Origin: Ypsolopha sequella
Lineage: Eukaryota > Arthropoda > Insecta > Lepidoptera > Ypsolophidae
Direction of reading: 5' to 3'
DNA: 64,000 bases
Assembly (NCBI GenBank): GCA_934047225.1
Contig: OW203983.1
Span: 41,226,310-41,290,309 of the forward strand
Below, in pieces: positions 20,396 to 30,623 of the stretch; the stretch's first letter is position 1; each line of letters begins with the position of its first letter. The notes under the pieces are model-generated. The model had not been told where the DNA came from. It saw only the letters and a list, made by a program, of their open reading frames with translations, and did no database searches. The translations under genes were made by a program, and so were the position numbers.

Positions 20396-21615
20396 TTGGA
20401 ACAGATTCAACCTATTTTTTGCATAGAGTCAGGTGCTCTGATTCGGTTTTGCAACAGATTCAACCTATTTTTTCTATTAAATCACTAATCAGCATAAATA
20501 CAACAAAAAGGCAACCTATTAGGTAAGCTAAATAAAAGACATGCATAAACTTTATAAACTTTGAATGAAATGACAAAGAAAAAAAATGCCTGCATTGGTT
20601 TTATACTATAACAACAAAAAAATTAAATTACGTCAATTTTAATGCATAACTCACAGCAGTTTCGGAACACAACCAAAAAAAAAATATCAAGTCATAAAAT
20701 CAATTAAAATTGCACCTTAAGACAATTTTTGAGGTTATTTTACGAAACTTGAACATTTTTTTTGAGGAAACTATCGATTTCCGGTAACTGAAATTTCGTG
20801 AGATTAATAACAATAACAAGAGCTATTCTGGAAAAAAAAATCAAGGTACCTTTGTTCGTATACTCTTGTAAGAGACGAGCCTATATTTATTTATAACCGC
20901 CAGTTATACTTCTCAATGTAGTTAACACAAACAATTGCAATCTTAAACAATAAAAAGTAAAAGAGGATAAATAATTTAAAAAGTGAATAAATTCAATACA
21001 GATGTCAAAAAATTTAATCTAAACAATAATAATCTAGCATCACATGTATCAAAATGTCAAAGGAATATAATATCAAAGTAAAAAAGTAAAATATTCTGTT
21101 TATAAATAATTTTAATACTAAGTACTAATATATTTCTATTAAGGGGGTACTATCCCAAATTTGCCTCTTTTCAATATAATTTTAAACCTTGGAATTGGGG
21201 TAATGAAATAATATATATATATATATATATATGTTTATGTAATTTTTTAGTCTTTTATCAACAATGTTGAAAATGTAACTGTGAATTGTGTGAAATGTGA
21301 TAATCTTTTGTTTGAATAAACTCTGCAGCCCAGCTACCCAGCAAACTCTGCCCATACGGCAAATACCGGTTGTGTCTGCTTACGTGTATTCCACTGTCAC
21401 ATTCGTATAATATTGTCTTTTTATTCTAGACCTAAGGATGTGACTAAGAAGCGCAGACATTAAGAAGATCATACTCATGATGATGAACAAGAACATCCAT
21501 ACGAAATAGGCATCGAAGATTGTGAGTTTCGTGAGTTTATGAATAAATAAAGACAAAATATTTAAAAGTAAATATATTTTTAGCTTTTTGTTTACAATAT
21601 TCACTTTTGTTACAG
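20396..21615. other. no gene seen; (TA)n at 21210-21232
   Basis: AT-rich. A TA microsatellite is the only clear element. An undetected exon linking 19698 to 21616 could be here. Confidence 0.4.
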
Positions 21616-22078
21616 AATGTATTCAAATGAATTCATAAAGATGCATTCTTGGCGTAAAAATAAGAAAACTGGACAGATAGAAGTAAACCAAAAATCTGAT
21701 TGGTTTATTCAAGCTCAAGGCCAATTATATATTTGTCAAAAAGGAAAATGTGCATTGGCCGTATGGTACGGAAATAATCAGATAAAAACCGAAATTATAC
21801 TAAAGCATGACCAATTATTATTTTGGCATGAAAGAATGGAGCCACATTTGCTTTCGTTTTTCAATGATTGTCTTTTACCAGAACTGGTTGATCCCAGACA
21901 CAGACTAAATTTACAAATTCGTGATCCAGAATATGTGAAAGAACAGGATAAAGAAAACATGTGTCCGAAAGCCCCTCCAAAAAATAATTATCCAGAGACA
22001 AACTCGCGACCAAAGGCCGTAGTAGTAGAAAATACTGAGGAGATTGTAAACCACGTGGTTGATTTTGAATTCTTCTGA
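21616..22078 (+). CDS. terminal exon with YqaJ-type nuclease C-terminus
   Basis: A clear acceptor (cacttttgttacag) ends at 21615, and the frame runs 153 codons to TGA at 22076-22078. Motifs in order are DWFIQAQGQLYIC (residues about 29-41), CALAVWYG (45-52), LFWHERMEPHLLSFFNDCLL (74-93) and PELVDPRH (94-101). This follows the end of insect YqaJ exonuclease-fold proteins as I know them: (Y/F).QvQGQL, Cxf.vW, FW...m...L..F..dCLLPElvdpR. YqaJ is a phage-recombinase-like DNA exonuclease fold found in insect transposable elements and derived genes. Its catalytic Asp/Glu/Lys (SPDG...EVKCP) would lie in an upstream exon not found here. The tail is lysine- and glutamate-rich. An AATAAA-like signal follows at about 22220. 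Confidence 0.7.
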
Positions 22079-22680
22079 TTAAAATATTTTAAAAGAAACA
22101 TTGTCCTTTTCTTTTTACAATTTATCCTGAAAATGACGTGTAAAAAATTCTCTGGGCTCCTATACCAACGATTAGCTTATCATTACGAAAACTTATTTTT
22201 TTGTGGTCAATATTTTTGAAAATAAAACCATAATAGCGACTCCACTGCTTCTGTTCTAAAATTTTAAAATACAGTGAAAACTCGATAACTGTATCTGTAT
22301 GATAATTAAATTTATTTGTATTTAATAATATAATATTTATTTTTGAATTGATTAGTTATTTAGTATGTTATGTGGAAATTGTGGAATATTGCAACGGCAA
22401 TACTCCTGCAGCTGCGGTTTGTCGCGCTGACGCGCTGTAATACTTTATATTCTCTGCTCGCGGCGAGCGTGAAACCACGCCCATCAAACACTGATTTCGC
22501 CACGGTATATCCTCATTTTGGCATTTTGTTCACAATGTTTCATTGACTATATATAAAGCTACAAAACGGTAACTGACTCACTCACTGACTGACATGGTTG
22601 TTTAGTTGGAAAGAGTGTTCTGACATTATAGTGTTGTATGTATGGAATGTTGGGTGTCTAATACTGAGTGGGGAAAAAAT
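22079..22680. other. 3' flank of the YqaJ-like exon; no further gene
   Basis: Contains an AATAAA at about 22220, AT-rich sequence, then a short GC-richer stretch near 22400-22500 before the hairpin region starts. Confidence 0.4.
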
Positions 22681-23110
22681 CCGACATTTGACATTTTTTG
22701 ACATTTGACATGGTTTATTGACATTTTAGTGAGGCGGGTCGTTGTATGGGATTTTGTATGGGAGTTTGGAAAAATTTCGCGAGTGAGTAGGCGAGCCCGA
22801 AGGGCGAGCCTACGAACGAGCACGAACGAGCCGGCGAGCGCGAAGCGCGAGCGGGCGAAGTTCGTAGTGATGTACCTGGGTACTAGGGATGGGAAAATTG
22901 ACATTTTTGACATTACTGACAGAACGAGCACGCGAGCGCGAAGCGCGAGCGGGCGCAGTTCCTAGGGATGTCCCCGGTCACTAGGGATGGGAAAAATTGT
23001 CATTTTTGACATTATTGACAGAAAGTTCGCCGGAACAAGCCCGCGAGCGCGAAGCGCGAGCGGGCGCAGTTCCTAGGGATGTCCCTGGTCACTAGGGATG
23101 GGAATTTTTT
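22681..23110. repeat. GC-rich tandem repeat with GA-step hairpins
   Basis: Three units of roughly 100-115 bp (starting near 22830, 22930 and 23033) share cgcgagcgcgaagcgcgagc, 'gttcctagggatgtccc' and 'actagggatggga', with a TTGACATTTTTGACATT block between. Each unit carries a hairpin built on GCGC-GAA-GCGC with flanking GA dinucleotides and outer complementary words. A related hairpin stands alone at 22779-22821. Confidence 0.85.
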
Positions 23111-23760
23111 TTTTTCTAAAATTTGTTACAAAAAAATTTTGTTTTGGCCATATCTTCGGAACGGAAGGTGGTACATCCCTAGGGGTCGGACCATAGGGTG
23201 ACAAAAAAGTTTTTTTTTTTTTTCAAATGTCAAAACTTTAACGGCCCGTATCTCCGAGACGGCTTGAGTTAGACCCATGTTGATGGGTGTCTAAGAAAAG
23301 GTCTCGCCGAGATCTAGCCCCCCCCCCGGTGTCAAAACTTTAACGGCCCGTATCTCCCAAACGGCTGGAGCTAGACCCATGTTCATGGTACTCTAAGAAA
23401 AGGGCTCGACGAGATCTTTCTGAAAATAAAATAAAAAAAAAAAAAGTCGAAAAAAAAAATTTTTTTTTTGACAAAACTTTGATCGGCCATATCTCCCGAA
23501 CCGTAAGTCCTAGCGAGTTGCGGTTTCGACTTTAGTGATCTGTCCGCCGAGCGCTACGCGACCTCTTTAAAAAAATTGACATTTGACAGAATTTGACATT
23601 TTTTTGACAGGTCCAAAAAAGTGCTCCGATTCGCTTGAAACTCGGTATCAAGGGGCAGGTGGGGTCGGTGATTACGAATCCACTGTCAAATTTGACACTT
23701 TTTGACAACCGACAGGGATTTTGACACTTTTTCGAAAAAAAAATGGATTGGACATTTTAT
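23111..23760. repeat. diverged tandem repeat with 'ggcccgtatctcc'
   Basis: At least three diverged units share aaaactttaacggcccgtat and ctcc. Two of them (from about 23225 and 23332) also share tagacccatgtt and 'tctaagaaaag'. A further unit near 23470 reads ggccatatctcccgaacc. Poly-T or poly-A tracts separate units. Non-coding. Confidence 0.75.
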
Positions 23761-23770
23761 CGGATCTAAT

Positions 23771-24545
23771 GGCGAGGCCGAAGGCCGAGCCTTCAAGTGT
23801 CTTTCTAGCGAGGCCGAAAAACGAGCATGTGAGGACGGAGAACGCGCCAGCGAGGCCGAAGGCCGAGCTGGCAGCGTTCGGAGTCCGAATATGCGCGTTT
23901 TTCGGCCGAGCACGATACCGCGGCTACCAGAGTCATATCTGATGTCATTCTAGGGAGGCCAAACAGTACCAAGCGGCGAGGCCGAAGGCCGAACCGAGTA
24001 TAAGCGAGGCCGATGAACGAACATACGAGGCCGAAGGCCGAGTATGTGAGTTCATGAGGCCGAGTTCACATTACCCCGGGGGCATTACAATACTGTTTCA
24101 CTTGGACATATCTCCCAAACCTTTGAGATTGGGCTTAGCGGGATTCGACAACGTTGAATTGGTTCAAGCACATTTCGACCGTTGACAGTTTGGACACTTG
24201 ACAGATGTCAGAGGAAACATTTCGCGTAAAGGATCCCAGCGAGGCCGAAGGCCGAGCCTACAAGTGTCTTCATAGCGAGGCCGAAAAACGAGCATGTGAA
24301 GACGGAGAACGCGCCAGTGAGGCCGAAGGCCGAACCGAGTATAAGCGAGGCCGATGAACGAACATACGAGGCCGAAGGCCGAGTATGTGAGTTCATGAGG
24401 CCGAGTTCACTTAACCCCGGGGGCAGTACAAGACTGTTTCATTTGGACCTATCTCAAAAACGTTTGAGTTTGGGCTTAGCGGGATTCAACTCCGTTGAAA
24501 GTTTGTTCAAGCACATTTCGACCGTTAAGATTTTGGACTTTTAAC
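23771..24545. repeat. tandem duplication rich in GAGGCCGAAGGCCGA hairpins
   Basis: Two units start at about 23771 and 24238 (both gcgaggccgaaggccgagcc followed by aagtgtct). Seven copies of the GAGGCCGAAGGCCGA core occur at about 23774, 23852, 23977, 24027, 24240, 24318 and 24368. The second unit lacks about 132 bp between two cores of the first. Outer words flanking the cores are complementary (GCCAGC/GCTGGC, ACATAC/GTATGT). Short open frames here are artefacts of the GC-rich repeat. Confidence 0.88.
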
Positions 24546-25954
24546 AACTGTCAGAGTACACAATAGCAAAATATTTGTCCACTTCAATTGAATCAAAGTT
24601 ACCACACGTATTTCAACGCGCTATTACGCTTACGACGATGACAATTTTGAAAACTGATCATGACCGATGACTTTTTTCCCACCCGATCATGGCCGATGAC
24701 ATTTCGTGATACAATTGACTTCTGCCCATTACTTGAATGTCGTCAGATAATTTGTTGCAACTCAATTTCAAACGTGTTTTTTACTCGATACCTTGTCCTG
24801 TCACGTTAACGAAAAAGTTACAACAACAACTAAATGCAACAACAAACAACAATGAATAGAGTATAACAAAGAACAATTACAACTCACGCGGGCTGCCTGC
24901 AGCCCGCGCACCACGCAAAACACTAGTCTATTAAATATAAACACATTAAAGGTATCTTTGAACGAGTGAGCGAAGCGAACGAAGTTTTCCGAGTCTACTT
25001 GAAGAATCCGGCGTATGTACGAATGTTTATCGATAACTCGAGTATTATTGATTGGAACCATGGACGACTTGTATTTATTCGTCCATGTTGGAATGTCATA
25101 AAATTTGGTTGGCGAGTAAATGAGACAAAACTATTATTTAAGGGGATCGAAAATACAAACAGAAATAAAATGTCAGCTTTCGGATGATTTTGTTGCAATA
25201 ATTAGGTTACGTATAGCCATAAAAAAAATACATGTTTTTGGTTGAACTTTAAGGTATTCATTTTCCACAAACCACGTTAATCGATTCATATTTGTACTGT
25301 CAATGAATTTTTTTGTAACCCTCTATTGCACACTTTTTATCGATTTTGTTTCAGGTATCGCTTTCGCGATTTTGTTGGTTTTTTTTAAATAAAATTAGTG
25401 TGAATGATATCTATTCATTTTCCAAATACCACGTTATTCGGGTCAAAAAAAGCACCCCCTTTTTCCAAAAATACGTAAATCCACTGATGCAGTCAGCGGC
25501 AGCAAGATATTGTCAGTCTACGCCTAGCGTTGGCGCCCGTAAGACGTGGAACCTGTGCCCTTTTTTGCAAGCTATAAATATCTCCCAAAACTACTTCAAA
25601 ACACATTGAAATTAATTTTATAAAGTAATATTTCGAGGAGCATCATATTCCTGCCGTTAAAAACTCAACAAAATATGCGTATGAGTGATTTAGCTACATC
25701 GTGCCATAGTCATAACAACAAAACTGAATGAATTTGGAATGAATTCATACTTTTATGCGGGAAAATAATATATGTTACTCTAAAAGAATAATTTTGTAAT
25801 CGTTATTGAAACCCAAATTAATTTACTTATACTTACTGAGATCTGTAACAAAGGTCAATGACCTTTTCGTGAAATTACCCTGTAGTATTGGCTCACCATT
25901 TCAGGTCCAAATAAGTGAAGTTTTTTGCAAATTTATATAGGTACACTTACTTGG
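24546..25954. other. no recognised gene; GA-step hairpin at 24961-24986
   Basis: A 73-codon frame at 24966-25187 (FRVYLKNPAYVRMFIDNSSI...) looks slightly protein-like but matches nothing I know and starts inside a hairpin. A frame at 25346-25609 has no recognisable motif. Confidence 0.35.
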
Positions 25955-27701
25955 GATAAATCGCCAAGCATTTAAAATATAGAAATTTATTTTGAAATAT
26001 TTACAGTGCATGGCAAAATTACTAGATCGTAGATAATCCTGTCGGTACATGTTCAGGTTCTGTTACGCAAAATGAAAACAATGAAACTCTTTTAGGATTA
26101 ATTTGTTATCCCTATGTTTGTCTGTCTGTCCGTTTGTCTAGACAATTTTTTCTGGGTAAAATTAATAAATACCAATATAAACGGCCCTCTATAGAGCTGT
26201 AAAAACATACTTTTGACGTTTTTATTTATATTACGTTTTAGGTTTTTACGTTTTTTTTTTACGTTTTTCATACAAATTTTCTCACTATGAAAATGTAGGG
26301 ATGAACACTTGAGATAATATTTTGCATTTAAAAGTCAACACAGAAAGGAATTGTTGAAAAATAATGTAAAAAATATGAAAACCATGTTGTTCTATTCTAA
26401 AGGGATTAATTATCTACTGTTCAATGTGGCGATAGCTTTGTTTATTTTTTTCCTTGAATTATTTTTTACTAAGATAACAAATAGTTTAATACAAGGTTTT
26501 CCTTAAGAGGTCCCTTTACCCCTGTATTTTTCTTAAAATTCATACAATAGTTATAAACCGAATGTGAAGTCTACAGCTTATTTTCTTCATATCTTTTTTC
26601 ATGAGTATATTCTAGTGACATCTAACTACGTCTCTATACAGCCCAAAAAGCAAAATTTGGTAAAACACCATCATAATAGCTGTCAGGATATCGTCAATAT
26701 TGCCTCGTTTTTACGCAAAGTTTAACAAGTTTGTATATTTTTATCTATACCGGAAATAAAAAAGACAGAAATACAGGCGTCGTTCATGTTAAGATGACTA
26801 AGTTTACACACTTTGCTAAGTATAAACAATTACCGTTTCATGGAAAACTATTTTGACCTGAAACCATTTCACAAATTCAATTAACTTATTTTGAATATCT
26901 TGTCATTTTGCACTTCTTGATGAGAAATACAATTTCAATAAGTAAAAATACAACTTTTAGTTAAGAAAACTTATAGTTAAAAGTCTGCTGTATGCATTAA
27001 CATATTTTTAATTATATTACAATAGTAATAAAATAATTGGCTTATCCGTCGTCGTGATACCAGCCGTAAATTTCTTAAATAATCTGATATCACGCTTATG
27101 GAAAACCCAATTATTTTGAAGATACCATAATATCATTAAAATATGTTTATGCATATAGCAAACTTTTAACAATAAATTGTCTTAGCTAAAAGTTGTACTT
27201 TACCGTTATAATTATTTCTTAATATTTTGTTACAAATTCGGAGAAATAGCCCTTAAGGAAAACGTTGTATGAAAATATTTGTTATCTTTGTAACAAAGAA
27301 AGAAAAAAATAATAAACAAAGCTATCGCCACATTGAACAAACAGTAAATTATTAATCCCTTTAGAATAGAAAGATATGGTTTAATATTTTTTACATTATT
27401 TGTTCTAGAGTTCCTTTCTGTGCTTTCTTTCAAATGCAAAATATTATGTAAAGTGTTGATCTCTATATTTTCATAAGGAGAAAATTTGTATGAAAAAGTT
27501 AAACAAAAGGCCATAAAAACGTTATAATATGTATATTTTACAGGGCTGTAAATATTAGCATTTATTGATTTTACCCAGAAAAATTGCCTAGACAAACGGA
27601 CAAACAGACAAACATAGGGACAACAAATTAATCCTAAAAGAGTTTTGTTTTTTCATTTTGCGTAAAGAGACCTGAACATTTCAAACACTTGGCGATTTAT
27701 C
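25955..27701. mobile_element. 1.75-kb inverted-repeat element with a second palindrome inside
   Basis: The ends gataaatcgccaag (25955) and cttggcgatttatc (27701) are inverted. Arms of about 450 bp are inverted between roughly 26045-26515 and 27240-27690: gtttgtctagacaatttttt versus its inverse, and gcgatagctttgttta versus 'taaacaaagctatcgc'. Inside, 26942-27203 is a separate foldback (tacaacttttagttaaga versus 'cttagctaaaagttgta'). No transposase is seen. The minus-strand frame 27230-27595 lies in an arm. Confidence 0.8.
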
Positions 27702-29026
27702 GCAAGGGTAAACAGGTGTCCCAAAAGTCAACGCTTTCCCTTGGAAGGCTGGTAGGCCAGCTCATGACTGACCAGAATATCAAATTATGACCTCAGCAAA
27801 AAGTAGATAGTCTTCGAGTTGATGGTACTTTTATAAATTCGAATAGATTTTTGAGAGTCAAAGCTAACCAGTTCTAAATTCTAAGAATAAAATTTTTGTT
27901 GCGCAACTCTGAATAGTCATGCTATTGATAAAGTCAAAAATAAACCTTGAAATGCTGTTACATCAGGAAGAAAAATAAAAACCCAATTTATGAGCAATTT
28001 TTTGTAATTAGGTTAGTTCGATACCACACCCTGAAAAAAAATGTCCTATGTTAGTTTTGCAAATTGTCTTAAATAACGGCTCATCAAATATTGTTTTTCA
28101 AATGATCTGGCAATTTCTGTGTATTACTTTTGAAAAAAAAGTTATTGCTATTTTACTACCAAAGGAGCTGCGTATTTTTTAAAATAATTAGAATTTAGAA
28201 TGAAAGAGTGGCGCGCAGTAAAAATATTTGACGTTCATTAGAAATGCCATTTAACACGCGTTAGAGTGAGATAAATAGTGACGCTATTTAAAATGAGTTG
28301 GAATGAGATAGGAACGCAGTTAAACGTGGTTGAATGAGAGAGGCATAATTGATATAGGCTACAGTGAGATAGGTAGTGACGTGGTGCATTCCTTCCGAGA
28401 ATATTTGTTAGTTTCCACTTTTTGTAATAACAACTTTAGTAAAAATTTTTTGTAAAGAAATTTTTGGTCCAATTTATTTTCCCGCAAGTGTAAAACCAGC
28501 TCAACGGGCGAAAAATATTTAAAGAATGGGTAATGGTGACAATTAACCGCCACAATATTATTATGTATCTCTAAAGGAGTGTCTGAAATGTTCCGAGGGT
28601 CAACTGATAAATCAAACACTCAAAAAACCACTTTTAGCCGACCATAATAAATTTACGTCCCGACGTGATAGCAAGTAGGATCAATGCCGTGTGACGATGA
28701 TCGAAATACAGTAATAAATTAGATAAAATAAAATACGTATTACTTTTGACCCTGCCTCGTCCACTCTATTCGTATTTTTGCTATGGTGACGCGAACTTAG
28801 AGACCGGGACGAATTTCCCCCCACGCGCTATCGTAAAATAGAATAAGCCACGCCCGGAACTGGTTTTTGTTTTGGCTATGTCATATTCTTAAGTTAGAAC
28901 ATGAGCCAAATCGGTCAAGATCGAATCGCGAGTGACAGTCCGGGGGGAACTACTAGTTATTGATTACTTAGAGATAAACATCAAGAAAGTTACCGTAACT
29001 GTTGTAATACGGTTTTGATAACAATT
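27702..29026. other. no recognised gene
   Basis: A minus-strand frame at 28359-28619 (FDLSVDPRNISDTPLEIHNN...) is the most protein-like but has no match I know. Around 28280-28375 short segments such as tgagataggtagtgacg and gtgagataaatagtgacg repeat. Confidence 0.35.
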
Positions 29027-29376
29027 GGCTTAGATTAAATTATGTTAAGGTGTGTTAATTCGAAAACCATTTCGGGATTTAGGTTTAATAAGCCGTATTT
29101 TCGAAGTTATGATCTAAAAAACCTCATGATGATGAATATTTTTACGAAAAGGCTGCAAACCCCATTGGCCCTTGTGTGACGTCACTTGAGTAATGGCTGT
29201 TTAGAAATGTGTCCTTTGCTATCAAGAAAAATTTATAATAATTTGCTTCAGACTAATTTGACAGCTAGATGACAGATGAGTAGACAGACAGAGATAGACC
29301 ACTTTTTAACCGACTTCAAAAAGGAGGCGGTTCTCAATTCGACTGTATGTTTTTTTTTTTTTTGAAGGTCTTCAGA

Positions 29377-29880
29377 GATAGGCAGTGGAACTCCTCAGAA
29401 AATGACAGCATATCTCTCGAAATTGAGGCAATCGCTATGTACTTGGGTGCTGATTACAAGGTATTACTTGAAAATCGACAATCTTCCAGCTGACCTTCGA
29501 TCCTGGCTTCATCTACATATTCACCATAGAACTCTTCAACGGATCAGAGCACATAACTCGAGATTGCGGCAATCACTGCGTTAGGGTGCTGATTCAAGGG
29601 TATTACTTGGAGATTATCAGAATACCCACCTGACCTTCGATCCTGGCTTCATCACCATAAAACTCCTCAACGGATGACAGCACATAACTTTAGATTGCGG
29701 CAAACAGTTTGTGTTAGGGTGCTCATTGCAGGGCATTGCTGAAAATTGCCAGTGTACCCACCTGAATTTCGATCTTGGCTTCATCACCGTAGAACTCTTC
29801 AACGGATGACAGCACATAACTCGAGATTGCGGTAATCATGTAGTGTTAGGGTGCTGATAGCAGGAAGCTACTCAAACATG
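29377..29880. repeat. tandem repeat, about 131-140-bp unit, four units
   Basis: Each unit carries gaactcttcaacggatgaca, gcacataactcgagattgcg, 'gttagggtgctgat', 'gacctt' and 'cgatcctggcttcatc'. The fourth unit is partial. Open frames here come from the repeat. Confidence 0.9.
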
Positions 29881-29990
29881 GCTACTTATACTCACTTGAA
29901 CTTCGTTTCATATTAACATCACGTTTGCAAGAACTACCTATACTTCACAATTTAACCCAGCAACACTAAAAAATGTGAAATAAAATAAAA

Positions 29991-30328
29991 TTTTAACAAA
30001 AAAATAGCAACCGACTTCAATAGTAACAGCAGTCATTCACTAAAAAGTTAATAATAATTCTATAAAGACCGATGGTACCGAAGCAACACTTTTGCCGACT
30101 TCTTTCTTCCTGAAACATTATGTTATCTAGAAGTCGGCGTATTTTCTACGATATAGCAACATAGAAACCAATATAAGAACGCCGACTTCTAGATAACATA
30201 ACGTTTCAGGAAGAAAGAAGTCGGCAAAAGTGTTGCTTCGGTACCATCGGTCTTTATAGAATTATTATTAACTTTTTAGTGAATGACTGCTGTTACTATT
30301 GAAGTCGATTGCTATTTTTTTGTTAAAA
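29991..30328. repeat. near-perfect palindrome, 150-bp arms
   Basis: 29991-30140 and 30179-30328 are inverted copies that differ at only two positions by my alignment (c/t near 30012 and a/g near 30117). A 38-bp spacer separates them. Confidence 0.93.
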
Positions 30329-30623
30329 GTTTATTTTATAAGTAATCACACATCACAATCAGCATAATGTCTAAAATTCTCAAGTGACAAGGTCATCGGA
30401 CAATTCTTTAAGAAAACATAAAAAGATAATGGTTAATTGATATACCAAAGTAATGAAAACTTTAAACGACGTAAATTCTATGAAAAAAAAAATTAAAAAC
30501 AATCTTTTAAAAATTAAGCCATGGGAATTGCATCCTTATATGTACGTAACTGGCTGGCTTATTATCCCAATCGCTCGAATCATCAACTCATCATTACATC
30601 CTAAAACTTAAATACAGTACTTC

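Larger units (their letters stand above)
29308..30338. mobile_element. inserted element starting AACCGACTTCAAAAAGG
   Basis: The left end aaccgacttcaaaaaggagg is followed by cggttctcaattcg and a T run, a very common lepidopteran sequence. It contains tandem repeats (29377-29880) and ends with a 338-bp near-perfect palindrome. No protein is encoded. The class is not known to me. Confidence 0.65.
29027..30520. repeat. dispersed repeat split by a 1-kb insertion
   Basis: 29027-29307 and 30339-30520 match the uninterrupted sequence at 50548-51000. Shared segments include ttagattaaattatgttaag, 'ctgtttagaaatgtgtcctt', 'gagtagacagacagaga' and, after the insertion, 'atcacaatcag' and 'ggacaattcttta'. 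The insertion is therefore about 29308-30338. Confidence 0.8.

Noticed and set aside
22626..24544. Several 60-100-codon frames in the GC-rich region
   Set aside because: They follow the repeat structure, occur on both strands and in several frames, and change with repeat-unit differences.
28359..28619. 86-codon minus-strand frame
   Set aside because: Composition is protein-like, but no motif, splice pair or conservation evidence is available from sequence alone.
29402..29817. Small proteins on both strands
   Set aside because: They lie wholly in a 131-140-bp tandem repeat.
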